Source: Planctomycetaceae bacterium (GTDB lineage Bacteria; Planctomycetota; Planctomycetia; Pirellulales; Thermoguttaceae). From it: a stretch of 29,497 bases of DNA. Of this stretch, positions 14,648 through 22,969 are shown piece by piece (the stretch's first letter is position 1; every line of letters starts with the position of its first letter). The translations under genes and the position numbers were made by a program. The DNA lies in contig SUVI01000030.1 in the NCBI GenBank assembly GCA_015062085.1, positions 1-29,497 on the forward strand. Reading direction: 5' to 3'. The notes beneath the pieces were generated by a model. That model did no database searches. It had not been told where the DNA came from and saw only the letters and a list, made by a program, of their open reading frames with translations.

Positions 14648-17419
14648 TCAATTTCCGTAAATTCCCAGCGTCCAGCGAGTCCGCGGCGCTGATCCATTAA
14701 ACGGGATCGAGATCTCAAGTTCTCCCGCGGGAAGCTCCGGGATCGGACAGGACGGCGTCAATTCTCCAAGCACGTTTCCAAGAGGATCCTTCACGAGGAC
14801 CGCGTCGGATTCCGGCACGATCTCCGCATAGCATCCGCTCGGAATGGAACCTTTCAGCGTGATGGAGACTCCCGCGAGCGAGACGACCGGGTCGCGCAGT
14901 TCCGTTTCACGCAGCGGCAGCGCCTTGAGCGTCCGGAACTTCAGACCGTCTGCCGGCCCATGGACCATCACGTAGATGCCGGAGATGAACTGGTAGTGGA
15001 TCTTCTGTCGATACTCGACATAGAGACCGCTCCGTCCGCTTTTCCACGGAATGTGCCGGTAGTCGCCGTTTTGGACCTCCGCAAATTCAAAATACTTCCA
15101 GCCGGTATGGTCCAGCCTGACGTAATGGTCCGCCGCTCCGGAAAGCTTAAAGTACGGACTTTCAACGCGAATATTCACGATCTGTCCCTGACCGTTTCCA
15201 AAGATCCAAAGCCCCAGTCCCTGCTTTTCACGCAAATCTAGGAACGGCTCCGGGATCTCCGTTTTGGCGGGCAGTTCCGTCTTCTTCCCCTCATCAAACA
15301 CGATCAGCTCTTCCGCCTCTTCCGAATCGTACGGTCCAACCGCGTAAAGATTTTCGATCCGAAGGTACGGTCTCTGCGCGCGGAAGGGATTGACGGTCCG
15401 GAACGTTTCCGCATCTTTTTTCGGCCGGAATTCCTCGTAGTGTGCCGGAGCCAGTACGTATCCGTCACCATCCTTCATGAGCCGAAAGTGCTTTCCGGGT
15501 TCCTTCACCGCCTCGGTACTTTCCGGCGAAAAATAGTTTCCTCGGCGCAGCGAATCGTAAAGGCAGAGCCGCTCGCCGTTTTCGACAGCCGCCGGAGGCA
15601 GCGTCCCCAGCGAGATGCCAAGATAGGAAAGTCCATGGTCGTGCGCAAGACATTTGGAACCGAGGTAATCCAAGTGCTCACGGTAGAGCGTCAGCGTCTG
15701 AAAATTCCGAAAATCGTCTTTCACCGTCGGCGGACAAACAGAAAACCAGCCCATCTGACCGGGAAGGTAGCATTTCACTGCACTCTGCGCGTTGGACTCA
15801 ATGTGCCAGTCAAAGAACTTCAAATACCCGCGTGCCGGGGAATCCCACGCTCCCATGCGGCTTCGCGCAGCCCAGAGTGACGGATGCATCGTACTGTACT
15901 CAAGGAGCGGCGGTTCCGATTTGATGTTTCGCAGGATCTCACGCACAAAACGCGCATCATGATACCACGCCAGCTCTTTATCCTCCAGAAGCGCCTGCGT
16001 CCCGTCAAGAGCGTCCAGATAGATCATGCTGAAACCGCCTTCGTCGTACGTCTTTGCCGTATTGCGCGCGATCTCCAGAAAAAGCGGACTCTCCGGATCC
16101 GGCGCAAAATAGGCGCTGAAATACTGCGTCAGGTGCCCGACCTTCGCCCCTTTCCCATGAGGGACCGCCTTCGTCCCCAGCATCCCGCGCTCGCATTTAC
16201 GGAATCCATTCGGCATCAGGTCCTGAAAGCGGATGATCTCATCGTCTACCTGCAGATACAGACTGTTCCGGATCGTGTACCCGCAGATGAGCGAGACCTC
16301 TTCGGTGCTCTCGACGACCGGGATCTCCGTCGTTTCCGCATCGATGCCATCCGCCAGAGTGAACGTCCGGATCAGATCCAGATCCTTATGCGGAACGGGC
16401 GTCAAGTACTTCGACCCAGCCACGACGAACTCCGAGTACGTGTGCAGCCCCGCGATGATGCCGTGCTTCCTCAGCTCATCCGTCATTTTCCGGAAATCGG
16501 ATATCCCGTTCGGATACGCTGCCTCCTTAAACTGAAAATCCCCCTGACGATACGCATTTCCCTGATGGAAATCGATCTGATCCACGCCGAATCGGGCAAG
16601 ATGCTCTGCCCACGCAGGAACTTCTTCCGCCGTCATGGCATGACTCGTGATGATGTACGAACCGCGGTTTTTCGGAGCATCTTTGGCAAATCCCCCGCCG
16701 TTTCGACTCACCGGAGGCGCCATTTCAAAATAGACCGGGTCGTTTGCGGACTTTGCAAGGATACTTTCCGTCACGTCTTTCATGACGCGGCGCATCTGCT
16801 TTTCCGGAACGCCGGCGAACGCAGCTTTCGCACCAAGACAGCCGATCGAAGAGTAGCATTTTGCGCCGAGACGCGAAGCTCGCCCGGGATACTCTGCCAC
16901 GTTCGTCTGGATCGTCAGAATGAGCGTCGAGAAACCGAAAGCGTCCTCCCGCGTATAGTCCGGCGCCAACTGAACGCGCCCAAATTCCATCCGGTAAAAA
17001 TCACCCTTGACCGAATCGACCTCAAGCGTGAAATAGTCATCGTACGACACATAGTTCAGGACCGCTTCCGTCTGATTTTGAAACGTGACACGGAGCTGCG
17101 TCTTTTCCGGACTTACCCACTCCAGTTTCTCGGGAAGGACCGCCGCCGCGCCCTTTTCCGGCACAGTCAGCACAAAAAACTGCGTTTCCGCTTTGAGCCA
17201 GTCTTTCCCAGTCTGCCGTTCCACCGCAGAGAGCACTCGGCCGTCCGGCTGGACTTCCACCGACAGAAAACCGCTTTCAAATCGCAGATTTTCAGAAGCC
17301 GCCGTCTCTGCAGATGAGATCTGCAAAGGAAATAGGAACGGAAAACAAAACAGACACAGGAGAAAGATCTCCAGATCCAGGAGCATTTTTCCAAACAGCA
17401 GGCAGGTCGATTTTCGCAT
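14648..17419 (-). CDS. Large exported protein, putative TIM-barrel glycoside hydrolase of unrecognised family
   Basis: 923 residues with an N-terminal signal peptide (basic start, hydrophobic core to about residue 33, cleavage near SSA). Three regions can be outlined. A beta-rich N-domain (about 40-240) opens with FLSVEVQPDGRVLSAVERQTG, as in hydrolase super-sandwich domains. A central barrel-like region (about 260-640) has strands HLARFGVDQIDFHQGN, GIIAGLHTYSEF, MIYLDALDGTQ and MGAWDSPARGYLKFFDWHI. A beta-rich C-domain (about 720-920) looks like a carbohydrate-binding sandwich. The acidic residues of MIYLDALDG are natural candidates for catalysis. I do not recognise a named GH family. AGAGGAAAG precedes the ATG closely. 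It lies downstream of a DMT transporter and upstream of GH97 on the same strand, which supports a sugar-degrading role; this remains inference. Confidence 0.7.
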   Translation of the reverse strand: MRKSTCLLFGKMLLDLEIFLLCLFCFPFLFPLQISSAETAASENLRFESGFLSVEVQPDGRVLSAVERQTGKDWLKAETQFFVLTVPEKGAAAVLPEKLEWVSPEKTQLRVTFQNQTEAVLNYVSYDDYFTLEVDSVKGDFYRMEFGRVQLAPDYTREDAFGFSTLILTIQTNVAEYPGRASRLGAKCYSSIGCLGAKAAFAGVPEKQMRRVMKDVTESILAKSANDPVYFEMAPPVSRNGGGFAKDAPKNRGSYIITSHAMTAEEVPAWAEHLARFGVDQIDFHQGNAYRQGDFQFKEAAYPNGISDFRKMTDELRKHGIIAGLHTYSEFVVAGSKYLTPVPHKDLDLIRTFTLADGIDAETTEIPVVESTEEVSLICGYTIRNSLYLQVDDEIIRFQDLMPNGFRKCERGMLGTKAVPHGKGAKVGHLTQYFSAYFAPDPESPLFLEIARNTAKTYDEGGFSMIYLDALDGTQALLEDKELAWYHDARFVREILRNIKSEPPLLEYSTMHPSLWAARSRMGAWDSPARGYLKFFDWHIESNAQSAVKCYLPGQMGWFSVCPPTVKDDFRNFQTLTLYREHLDYLGSKCLAHDHGLSYLGISLGTLPPAAVENGERLCLYDSLRRGNYFSPESTEAVKEPGKHFRLMKDGDGYVLAPAHYEEFRPKKDAETFRTVNPFRAQRPYLRIENLYAVGPYDSEEAEELIVFDEGKKTELPAKTEIPEPFLDLREKQGLGLWIFGNGQGQIVNIRVESPYFKLSGAADHYVRLDHTGWKYFEFAEVQNGDYRHIPWKSGRSGLYVEYRQKIHYQFISGIYVMVHGPADGLKFRTLKALPLRETELRDPVVSLAGVSITLKGSIPSGCYAEIVPESDAVLVKDPLGNVLGELTPSCPIPELPAGELEISIPFNGSAPRTRWTLGIYGN

Positions 17420-17500
17420 TTTCTTTCCTCTTTTGAATTCCTAAAAAAGCGGAAGTGTGACGATCCTCCGCTCGGTATCGGCGAAATAAAAGATCACCCC

Positions 17501-17528
17501 AAAAGAGAGCCGCGAAAAAACGGCTCTC
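17501..17528 (-). terminator. Hairpin/terminator between transporter and putative glycosidase
   Basis: On the minus strand GAGAGCCG and CGGCTCTC pair (17528-17521 with 17512-17505) across an 8-nt loop, followed by only four T before GGGG. It may be a weak terminator or attenuator that lowers expression of the downstream 923-residue protein relative to the transporter. Confidence 0.6.
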
Positions 17529-17542
17529 CGGATCAAATCGGA

Positions 17543-18634
17543 TCAAAGTTTGGCGGCGATGATCAGTGCGATGCCGAGGATGAAGCTCAGGAACATGACA
17601 AAAAGCAGTTTCCCGGTCCCCTTGGGAGCCTCGCGGAACTCACGCCAGATGAAGACGCCCCAGATCGCAGCAACGAGAGTAGCCCCCTGCCCGAGCCCGT
17701 AGGAAATGGCAGGAGACGCGACTCCGGCAGCCACAACGTTGAGCGTCATGCCGACGGCCCAGACCGCCCCGCCGATCCAGCCCCAGAAATGCTCTTTGAA
17801 GCTCCCCTTGAAGAACGCAAGCGGCGAGACCGGAGTTCCGACGAACGGTTTCAGCTGGCAGAAGGTCACGACGAGGAAACTACTGAGGAAAATACCGAGC
17901 GCAAAAACGACGTTTGCAGAGTACGGAGTGAGTTTTCCGTCCTGAAGTTTCGCTCCTTTCAGAGCAAGATTTCCGGCCGTCACATCCAGCAGCTGAACCG
18001 TTCCGGATGCAGCATTTGCCGTCTCCGCAGCGGCAGGAACTTCCACTTTCGCCAGCGATGCCGCGACAAAATAGTAGAACGTAGACATCAGAACGCCGCA
18101 GACCAGCGCAAGGATCAGCCCCTTCGTTTTGCTTGCCCCCGTCTCTTCAGGCTTCGGAAGTTTCCCATACGCCTTCGCATTAATGATGATAGCCAGCGCG
18201 ACGAGCAGAACTCCGGCTCCCAGAAGTATGGGGTCCCCCGCTTGGTCCGCGAAGTAGTTCAGAGCCACACCGAGGATCAGCGCCAGCCCGATTCCCACGG
18301 GAAATGCGACGGCCATTCCGGAGATCGCAATCGCGGCGACCAGAAGAATGTTCGCAATATTAAAGACGACGCCCCCCAGAAATGCCGAGCCGAGCGCACC
18401 GCCGGAAGCCTGCTGAAGATCCGCCAGAAAACTGCGTCCCAGCTCCCCCTGCGACCCAAGCGTAAACGCGAACGCCAGTGCCGTCAAAAGCACGCCGATG
18501 ACGTAATCCCAATAGAAAAGCTCAAACCGCCACGTTTTACCGGCAGCCTTCTGCGCGTTGCCCCAGGATCCCCAGCAGAGCATCGTGATGAAACAAAAAC
18601 AAACGGCGATCGGATAACTTTCAAGTAAAAACAT
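17543..18634 (-). CDS. DMT-superfamily transporter (GRP/ureide-permease-like)
   Basis: 363 residues with about ten transmembrane helices. The N-terminal MLCWGSWGNAQKAAGK followed by WRFELFYWDYVIGVLL matches the bacterial group related to plant ureide permeases and GRP/RhaT-type sugar uptake proteins. Such proteins are inner-membrane, probably ion-coupled carriers for sugars or nitrogen compounds. A longer Ala/Thr/Lys-rich segment (about residues 198-240) separates two helix groups. The C-terminal YGLGQGATLVAAIWGVFIWREF is also typical. GAGGAG lies 8 nt before the ATG, and a strong promoter lies about 240 bp upstream. Because the genes downstream encode a putative glycosidase and a GH97 enzyme, import of their sugar products is the simplest role; ureide transport is the alternative. 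Confidence 0.83.
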   Translation of the reverse strand: MFLLESYPIAVCFCFITMLCWGSWGNAQKAAGKTWRFELFYWDYVIGVLLTALAFAFTLGSQGELGRSFLADLQQASGGALGSAFLGGVVFNIANILLVAAIAISGMAVAFPVGIGLALILGVALNYFADQAGDPILLGAGVLLVALAIIINAKAYGKLPKPEETGASKTKGLILALVCGVLMSTFYYFVAASLAKVEVPAAAETANAASGTVQLLDVTAGNLALKGAKLQDGKLTPYSANVVFALGIFLSSFLVVTFCQLKPFVGTPVSPLAFFKGSFKEHFWGWIGGAVWAVGMTLNVVAAGVASPAISYGLGQGATLVAAIWGVFIWREFREAPKGTGKLLFVMFLSFILGIALIIAAKL

Positions 18635-18750
18635 AAATTTCTCCTCAATTTCAGTTTGTGGACGTTGAGGACCTCTGGATCTTGAGGAACTCCAGCCAGG
18701 ATATTCTGTAAGCCTTCCCCGAGCTGAAACCTCAAACCCAGCAGATCAAA

Positions 18751-18786
18751 ATGGAAACGAAAACGAAAATGGAAACGAAAACGAAA
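18751..18786. repeat. 18-bp tandem duplicate in the transporter leader
   Basis: ATGGAAACGAAAACGAAA is present twice in exact tandem within the presumed 5' untranslated leader of the minus-strand transporter gene. Confidence 0.9.
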
Positions 18787-18871
18787 ATAAAGGGCAGGAA
18801 TATCGGGTAAAAGACCATCGGCACATCCCGAAATTTGAAATTCCGTCTCTCCCGATTTTGATTTCACTCTC

Positions 18872-18900
18872 AATATAGTCTATTTTGTCCCAAATGTCAA
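18872..18900 (-). promoter_or_regulatory. Strong sigma70-type promoter of the transporter gene
   Basis: On the minus strand a perfect TTGACA (18900-18895), a 17-nt spacer and TATATT (18877-18872) are present. The predicted start near 18865 leaves a leader of about 230 nt before the ATG at 18634. Confidence 0.78.
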
Positions 18901-18930
18901 GAAGTTCCCCTGAAAACTCACTCAAAAAAT

Positions 18931-18967
18931 AAAAAAACACGCAGGATCTCATTTTCCCGCGTGTTTT
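18931..18967 (-). terminator. Rho-independent terminator downstream of the HEAT/TPR gene
   Basis: AAAACACGC and GCGTGTTTT pair (18959-18967 with 18934-18942) across a 16-nt loop, followed on the minus strand by a T run. It lies about 220 bp beyond the HEAT/TPR stop and 30 bp before the transporter promoter, insulating the two. Confidence 0.8.
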
Positions 18968-19186
18968 GTCTCATTTATGTAGAAGAAGCCTCAAATCGCT
19001 TCCTGATTTCCGGATCGCCGGTTTTTTTATTGCCGGGGTCAAGAAGTTCGAATTTCCTGAACCCTCATCTCTCTTTAATTTTTTGTGCCGTCCCATAAAG
19101 GGATCCTTGACTTTTTCTGTCCTGCCGTCCCTCACAGTCGTAAAGGCTCGGGATCCGCCGAACATTCGCCTTCTTCCGCACTCATT

Positions 19187-19855
19187 TCAGTTGGATCTTG
19201 CCTGCCGCAGGAAAACACTAGTCCTTTTACGCAGCTGAGTGTTCTTCAGACCCGGGTTGATGTCCAGCGCATTCCGGAACGCCCGAAGCGCCTGGACTGT
19301 CCTTCCAGTCTCCATATACACATAGCCAAGCATCACGTAGGCGTCAAAATGGAACGGATTCAAATCAAGCACCGTTTCCAGATCCTCTCTGGCAAACTCA
19401 TACTCTCCCAGCTCAAACCACGCACTTGCGCGCTGAAGCCAAATTTCAGCAAAACGCGGCGTTTTTTCCAGCTGGAGTGACGCAAACGTCACCGCCATCG
19501 CAGCTTCTCCGTTGGACACCATCCGGCCCAAATTCCGAAGCATACGCTGGTCGCTCTCGTCTCCGGCACGATTCCAGATACTGTGAAGCGCGTTTTCCGC
19601 CAAAATCGCGACCGTCCTGTCCGCGTCACGCAGCGCAGATACTAGGATCCGTACGGAACTTGCTCCGCCCATCGATCCAAGCGCAAACACTGCAGCCCGC
19701 CGAACACTCGCGTCCGAATGCGAAACCAAACGCTCCAAAGTACCCGCTGTATAGCTGCGGGAAACTTCTGATTCAAAATCCGACATATTCGCCTGCATGA
19801 GGTAACGCTGGTAAATATCCAGCAGCATTGGGGAGCGACTACATCGACAATTCAC
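19187..19855 (-). CDS. HEAT-repeat plus TPR protein
   Basis: 222 residues if the GTG at 19853-19855 is the start; AAAGGA lies about 9 nt upstream, which favours it over later ATGs (codons 10, 20 and 24). Residues about 36-115 carry HEAT-type helices (DASVRRAAVFALGSMGG; RILVSALRDADRTVAILAENAL). Residues about 120-205 form TPR-type helices (AEIWLQRASAWFELGEYEFA; FDAYVMLGYVYMETGRTVQA; RNALDINPGL). Both repeat types make protein-binding scaffolds; there is no catalytic motif, signal peptide or membrane segment. The binding partner is unknown. It has its own promoter and terminator and so appears monocistronic. Confidence 0.78.
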   Translation of the reverse strand: MNCRCSRSPMLLDIYQRYLMQANMSDFESEVSRSYTAGTLERLVSHSDASVRRAAVFALGSMGGASSVRILVSALRDADRTVAILAENALHSIWNRAGDESDQRMLRNLGRMVSNGEAAMAVTFASLQLEKTPRFAEIWLQRASAWFELGEYEFAREDLETVLDLNPFHFDAYVMLGYVYMETGRTVQALRAFRNALDINPGLKNTQLRKRTSVFLRQARSN

Positions 19856-19917
19856 GTAAAGAGTCCTTTCTTTGGGGGTTGAAGTTTTGGATTGACCTCG
19901 TTTTTTCTTCTACTCTT

Positions 19918-19946
19918 ATTCTACACCGCATTTCTCGTCACGGCAA
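19918..19946 (-). promoter_or_regulatory. Likely sigma70 promoter of the HEAT/TPR gene
   Basis: On the minus strand TTGCCG, a 17-nt spacer and TAGAAT are followed by a leader of about 55 nt to the GTG start. Confidence 0.55.
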
Positions 19947-20132
19947 ATACTTTTTCACTTTTTCCGCCGTTTTTTTTCCAATGCTCTGTACGTTCTGTGT
20001 ATTAAAAAAACCTTGACTGTCCCGCAATATCTACCTCTCAGAAAAACTTTCCCGTCTGACAAAAAAAAAGAAAAAACGCACTCCTCAACGATCAGTAAGA
20101 CTTTAACGCCTCCAAGACACGGCACCGAAACC

Positions 20133-20993
20133 TCAAGAATTCAGCTCTCGCTCCGCATGATCTAGAAAAACCTCAAGAATATCCAGCTCCGTATGCGCGT
20201 AAAGCATCCGCGAACCAACGACGTCCTCGATTTCATTGAGGATCGGACGGCCTTCATGAAAAATGAGATCGATCCCGGCAAAATCGAATTTCATCATTTT
20301 CAGGATCCGACCGGCAAGCTCAAGTTCCTCGTCCGTCAACTGCCGTCGAAACGCGGTCCCGCCAAGCGAGTAATTACTTCTGAAATCCGACTCCGAACGA
20401 CGCTCCATCGCCGCGATGATCTCGTTTCCCACGACGTAAATGCGCAGGTCCCGTCCCGGAGCGTCAGCAAGACGCTGCACCATCCAGCGCTCGGAAACTC
20501 CGTTCTCTGTTTCCAGCGGCTGCTGCAGCTGCAGGATCTTGCGGAGTTCGGACGCTTCATGAACGCAGAAGACCTCCGAACCGCCGTGCCCGTCTCTTGA
20601 CTTCAAAACAAAAGGAAATGCCGGAAGGTGCCCCAGATCCATTTTCCACGACTCCATCATCGGGATCCCCCGCGGCTGAAAGTACCGAAACGTCTTCAGT
20701 TTATCGTTCGTGATCTCCGAAACGCGAGCTGAATTGAAAACTCGCAGCCCCGCATCCTCGCACCGCCGTGAGAATTCCGGAGCCGTGCAGCGCATAAAAA
20801 CGGCATCCGGCCTCCCTGTGCCGCCGCTCTCACGCACAATGAGCTCGGGAAACCAGTCTCGAAGCTCCTCGATCAGCTTCACCTCCAGTTTCCAGCCGCG
20901 CCAAGAACATTTTTCAGTCAGCGTTTCCGCAAACCAGCGGTTACGGGCAAGACGGACGGAATCATAAACGAGGAAAATGTGAAACGGCTTCAT
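20133..20993 (-). CDS. RimK-like ATP-grasp ligase
   Basis: 286 residues from the ATG at 20991-20993, chosen because the family fold starts with a short strand such as FHIFLVYDSVRLARN. The frame stays open to an ATG at 21107 (324 residues), and neither start has a strong Shine-Dalgarno site. ATP-grasp features: FPFVLKSRDGHGGSEVF (Lys and glycine-rich loop, about residues 126-142), APGRDLRIYVVGNEIIAAMER, FDFAGIDLIF and PILNEIEDVVGSRML. ATP-grasp ligases join a carboxylate to an amine through an acyl phosphate; RimK-type members add glutamate or similar residues to proteins or cofactors. The usual EVN metal motif here reads NEIED, a variant also known in uncharacterised members. The substrate is unknown and no neighbour suggests one. 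Confidence 0.78.
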   Translation of the reverse strand: MKPFHIFLVYDSVRLARNRWFAETLTEKCSWRGWKLEVKLIEELRDWFPELIVRESGGTGRPDAVFMRCTAPEFSRRCEDAGLRVFNSARVSEITNDKLKTFRYFQPRGIPMMESWKMDLGHLPAFPFVLKSRDGHGGSEVFCVHEASELRKILQLQQPLETENGVSERWMVQRLADAPGRDLRIYVVGNEIIAAMERRSESDFRSNYSLGGTAFRRQLTDEELELAGRILKMMKFDFAGIDLIFHEGRPILNEIEDVVGSRMLYAHTELDILEVFLDHAERELNS

Positions 20994-21234
20994 AACTGCA
21001 ACGGAAAATTTTCTCTCTTGCGTGAATGGAACTTTCAGAAAAACGGCAAAAAACACAAACTGCCGTCCGCTTTCTATTTTCGGAATGAATCGGGAAAGAA
21101 ATGGCATCCCAGGGGTGAAAAATGAAAAAAAATGGAAATTTCGTGAACTTTTTATCCCTTTGGCCTTCCATAAATTGAAATTTTGTGTAAGATAAAATGA
21201 AAGATTTCATGTTTTCCTAAAGGAGGATCGCCTC

Positions 21235-21948
21235 ATGGCTCGCCCCAATCCGCGCAAAGCGCAATTCGTCCCGCACCGTTCCCAAAATCCACGTTCCGGC
21301 ACAGACGGTTCCAGCGGTCTGCGAAAGGCCGGTAAAAACGTCGGTTCCTACTCTATGGAAGTCGATCCTGTCGGTCTGCGTATCATCGGAGGGAAATTCC
21401 GCGGAAGTAAACTGAGCTATCTTGGCGACCGAAGGCTGCGTCCGATGAAAGACCGAGTGCGGGAAGCCGCGTTCAATCTGATCCACTCCTACGTCCCCGG
21501 CTCGTACGTACTTGACCTGTTCGGCGGAACTGGAGCACTGGGTCTGGAAGCTGTCAGCCGCGGCGCGTGCGGATGCCTCTTTACGGAACAGCATTTCCCC
21601 ACCGCGAAGATCATTCAGAAAAACGCCGATTCTCTCGGGATCCAAGAGCTCGTAAAAGTCCAGGCCGGCGACGTTTTTCTCTGGTATCGTCGGGACCCGG
21701 AATTACCGAAAGACCATCCGTGGCTCGTTTTCTGCTCGCCGCCGTACCATTTCTTCAATGAACGAACGGAGGATCTTCTTGGACTGCTGACGCCGCTGTA
21801 TGAAAAAGCGCCGGAAAAGAGCGTTTTCGTCGTGGAATCCGACACGACATTTGACTGGAGCGCGTTCGACTCGCTTGGACCGTGGGACATTCGCCCCTAC
21901 CCGCCGGCAGTCCTCGGGATCCATCAGAAAGGAGTTTCTGCAGAATGA
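21235..21948 (+). CDS. rsmD: 16S rRNA (guanine966-N2)-methyltransferase RsmD
   Basis: 237 residues, longer than the usual 185-200 because of a basic, Ser/Gly-rich N-terminal extension of about 45 residues. The start is supported by AAAGGAGG 8 nt before the ATG. RsmD hallmarks: LRIIGGKFRGSKL (about 48-60), RLRPMKDRVREAAFNLI (about 66-83) and the AdoMet loop VLDLFGGTGALGLEA (about 92-106). The catalytic (D/N)PPY motif reads FCSPPY (about 162-167), with Ser in the first position, which is unusual. The enzyme methylates G966 of 16S rRNA on the assembling 30S subunit. The stop overlaps the next start as ATGA, so uppP is translationally coupled. A TAAAAT box at 21193-21198 may be the -10 element, but no good -35 is seen. 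Confidence 0.88.
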   Translation: MARPNPRKAQFVPHRSQNPRSGTDGSSGLRKAGKNVGSYSMEVDPVGLRIIGGKFRGSKLSYLGDRRLRPMKDRVREAAFNLIHSYVPGSYVLDLFGGTGALGLEAVSRGACGCLFTEQHFPTAKIIQKNADSLGIQELVKVQAGDVFLWYRRDPELPKDHPWLVFCSPPYHFFNERTEDLLGLLTPLYEKAPEKSVFVVESDTTFDWSAFDSLGPWDIRPYPPAVLGIHQKGVSAE

Positions 21949-22769
21949 CTGAGTACATTCAGATGATTTTAATGGCGATACTTCAGGGCGTTACGGAATT
22001 TCTGCCCGTCAGTTCTTCCGGACACCTGACCTTCCTGAACGAGATCTTTGCCCGGATCGGAATGGGACGGATCGAGGAACCGGTGACGCTCACGATCCTG
22101 CTTCATTTTGCGTCGCTGCTCGCGATCCTCTTCTACTATTGGCGTCCGGTCCTGCGCATGGCGATGGGAAACGATGTACGGCTGCTGAAGCTCCTGATCG
22201 TCGGAACGATCCCAGTCGGAGTCGTCGGAATGACGGTCAAGCTCTTCTTTGACGAGGTGTTCGAGACGCTCTGCACCAGCGTTCAGCTCACCGGAGCCAT
22301 GATGCTCCTGACGGCCGTCCTGCTGATCCTTGCGCAGAAAATGTCCCGCCGGGATCCGCACGAAATGCAGAAAAACGGTCTGCGCCGAAATCTCAAGACG
22401 CTCTCGTATCTGCGTGCGTTCCTGATCGGATGCGTGCAGGCCCTCGCCATTCTTCCCGGCCTTTCCCGAAGCGGATCGACCATCACGGCAGGACTTGGAG
22501 CCGGTCTGAAACGTCAGGATGCGGGAACTTTCTCCTTCCTCCTGGCCCTCCCCGCCGTTGGGGCCGCAAGTATGGTGGAGATCCTGAAGCTCTTCAAGGA
22601 CGGTCCCGGCGATTCGCTTAACCTCCTTCCGCTCGCTGTCGCGTTCGCGGTCTGCTTCATCGTGAGTCTCCTTTCCCTTTCGCTCCTGGTCAAGATCCTC
22701 CGCACCCGTTGCATCGGCTACTTTGCCTTTTACCTCATTCCGATCGGTCTCATCCTACTTTTCCTGTAA
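21945..22769 (+). CDS. uppP: Undecaprenyl-diphosphate phosphatase BacA/UppP
   Basis: 274 residues, the standard length. The start at 21945 overlaps the rsmD stop (ATGA), and AAAGGAG lies about 10 nt upstream inside rsmD. Both active-site motifs are intact: LQGVTEFLPVSSSGHLTF (residues 13-30, with E18, the Ser triplet and H27) and PGLSRSGSTI (about 169-178, with its Arg). About eight membrane helices are present. The enzyme removes a phosphate from undecaprenyl diphosphate, recycling the lipid carrier for peptidoglycan and other envelope glycans, and its overproduction gives bacitracin resistance in other bacteria. The usual reading places the active site on the outer face of the inner membrane. 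Confidence 0.95.
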   Translation: MTEYIQMILMAILQGVTEFLPVSSSGHLTFLNEIFARIGMGRIEEPVTLTILLHFASLLAILFYYWRPVLRMAMGNDVRLLKLLIVGTIPVGVVGMTVKLFFDEVFETLCTSVQLTGAMMLLTAVLLILAQKMSRRDPHEMQKNGLRRNLKTLSYLRAFLIGCVQALAILPGLSRSGSTITAGLGAGLKRQDAGTFSFLLALPAVGAASMVEILKLFKDGPGDSLNLLPLAVAFAVCFIVSLLSLSLLVKILRTRCIGYFAFYLIPIGLILLFL

Positions 22770-22813
22770 CCGCACGAACTAGAACAAAATCGCGGGACTG
22801 GGTAAAAGTCATA

Positions 22814-22969
22814 TGCGCAACTCTTTTGGAGTGCGGTGATCCAGCGCGTATGCGCATTTGCCGCGTGGGAGTGAAAAAAAAAACAGAATTCCAGCCGAAT
22901 GGCTGACGCAAAACGTCAACTCTCGGTGAAAGCGCTGCGCACTGTATCGCCGCACTCCATATATGCGCA
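22814..22969. repeat. Inverted repeat with GGAGTGCGGYGAT core
   Basis: Arm 1 (22814-22856) and the reverse complement of arm 2 (22936-22969) both start and end with TGCGCA and share the 13-bp core GGAGTGCGG(T/C)GAT (22828-22840; 22946-22958). About 80 bp separate the arms. Arm 2 lies inside the 3' end of the FGE-sulfatase gene. Confidence 0.75.

Larger units (their letters stand above)
18635..19186. other. 552-bp non-coding region upstream of the transporter
   Basis: It contains a long transporter leader (about 230 nt) with an 18-bp duplicate, the transporter promoter (18872-18900) and a minus-strand terminator (18931-18967). I see no coding sequence in the remaining part (18968-19186), which would be the 3' UTR of the HEAT/TPR gene. 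Confidence 0.65.

Noticed and set aside
14305..14700. Plus-strand ORF with FLFLFLF repeats that looks like a membrane protein
   Set aside because: The hydrophobic stretch is only translation of the 12-bp pyrimidine array, and the ORF runs into the antisense of the 923-residue protein gene.
15884..17317. 477-residue plus-strand ORF
   Set aside because: Antisense shadow of the 923-residue exported protein, Arg/His-rich with no ribosome binding site or motif.
18484..18873. 129-residue minus-strand ORF in the transporter leader
   Set aside because: It overlaps the transporter start in another frame, and its FRFRFHF part is translation of the 18-bp duplicate.
20035..20075. Possible terminator for the ATP-grasp gene (long A tract, T run on the minus strand)
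   Set aside because: The T run is present, but no stable stem directly precedes it on the minus strand.
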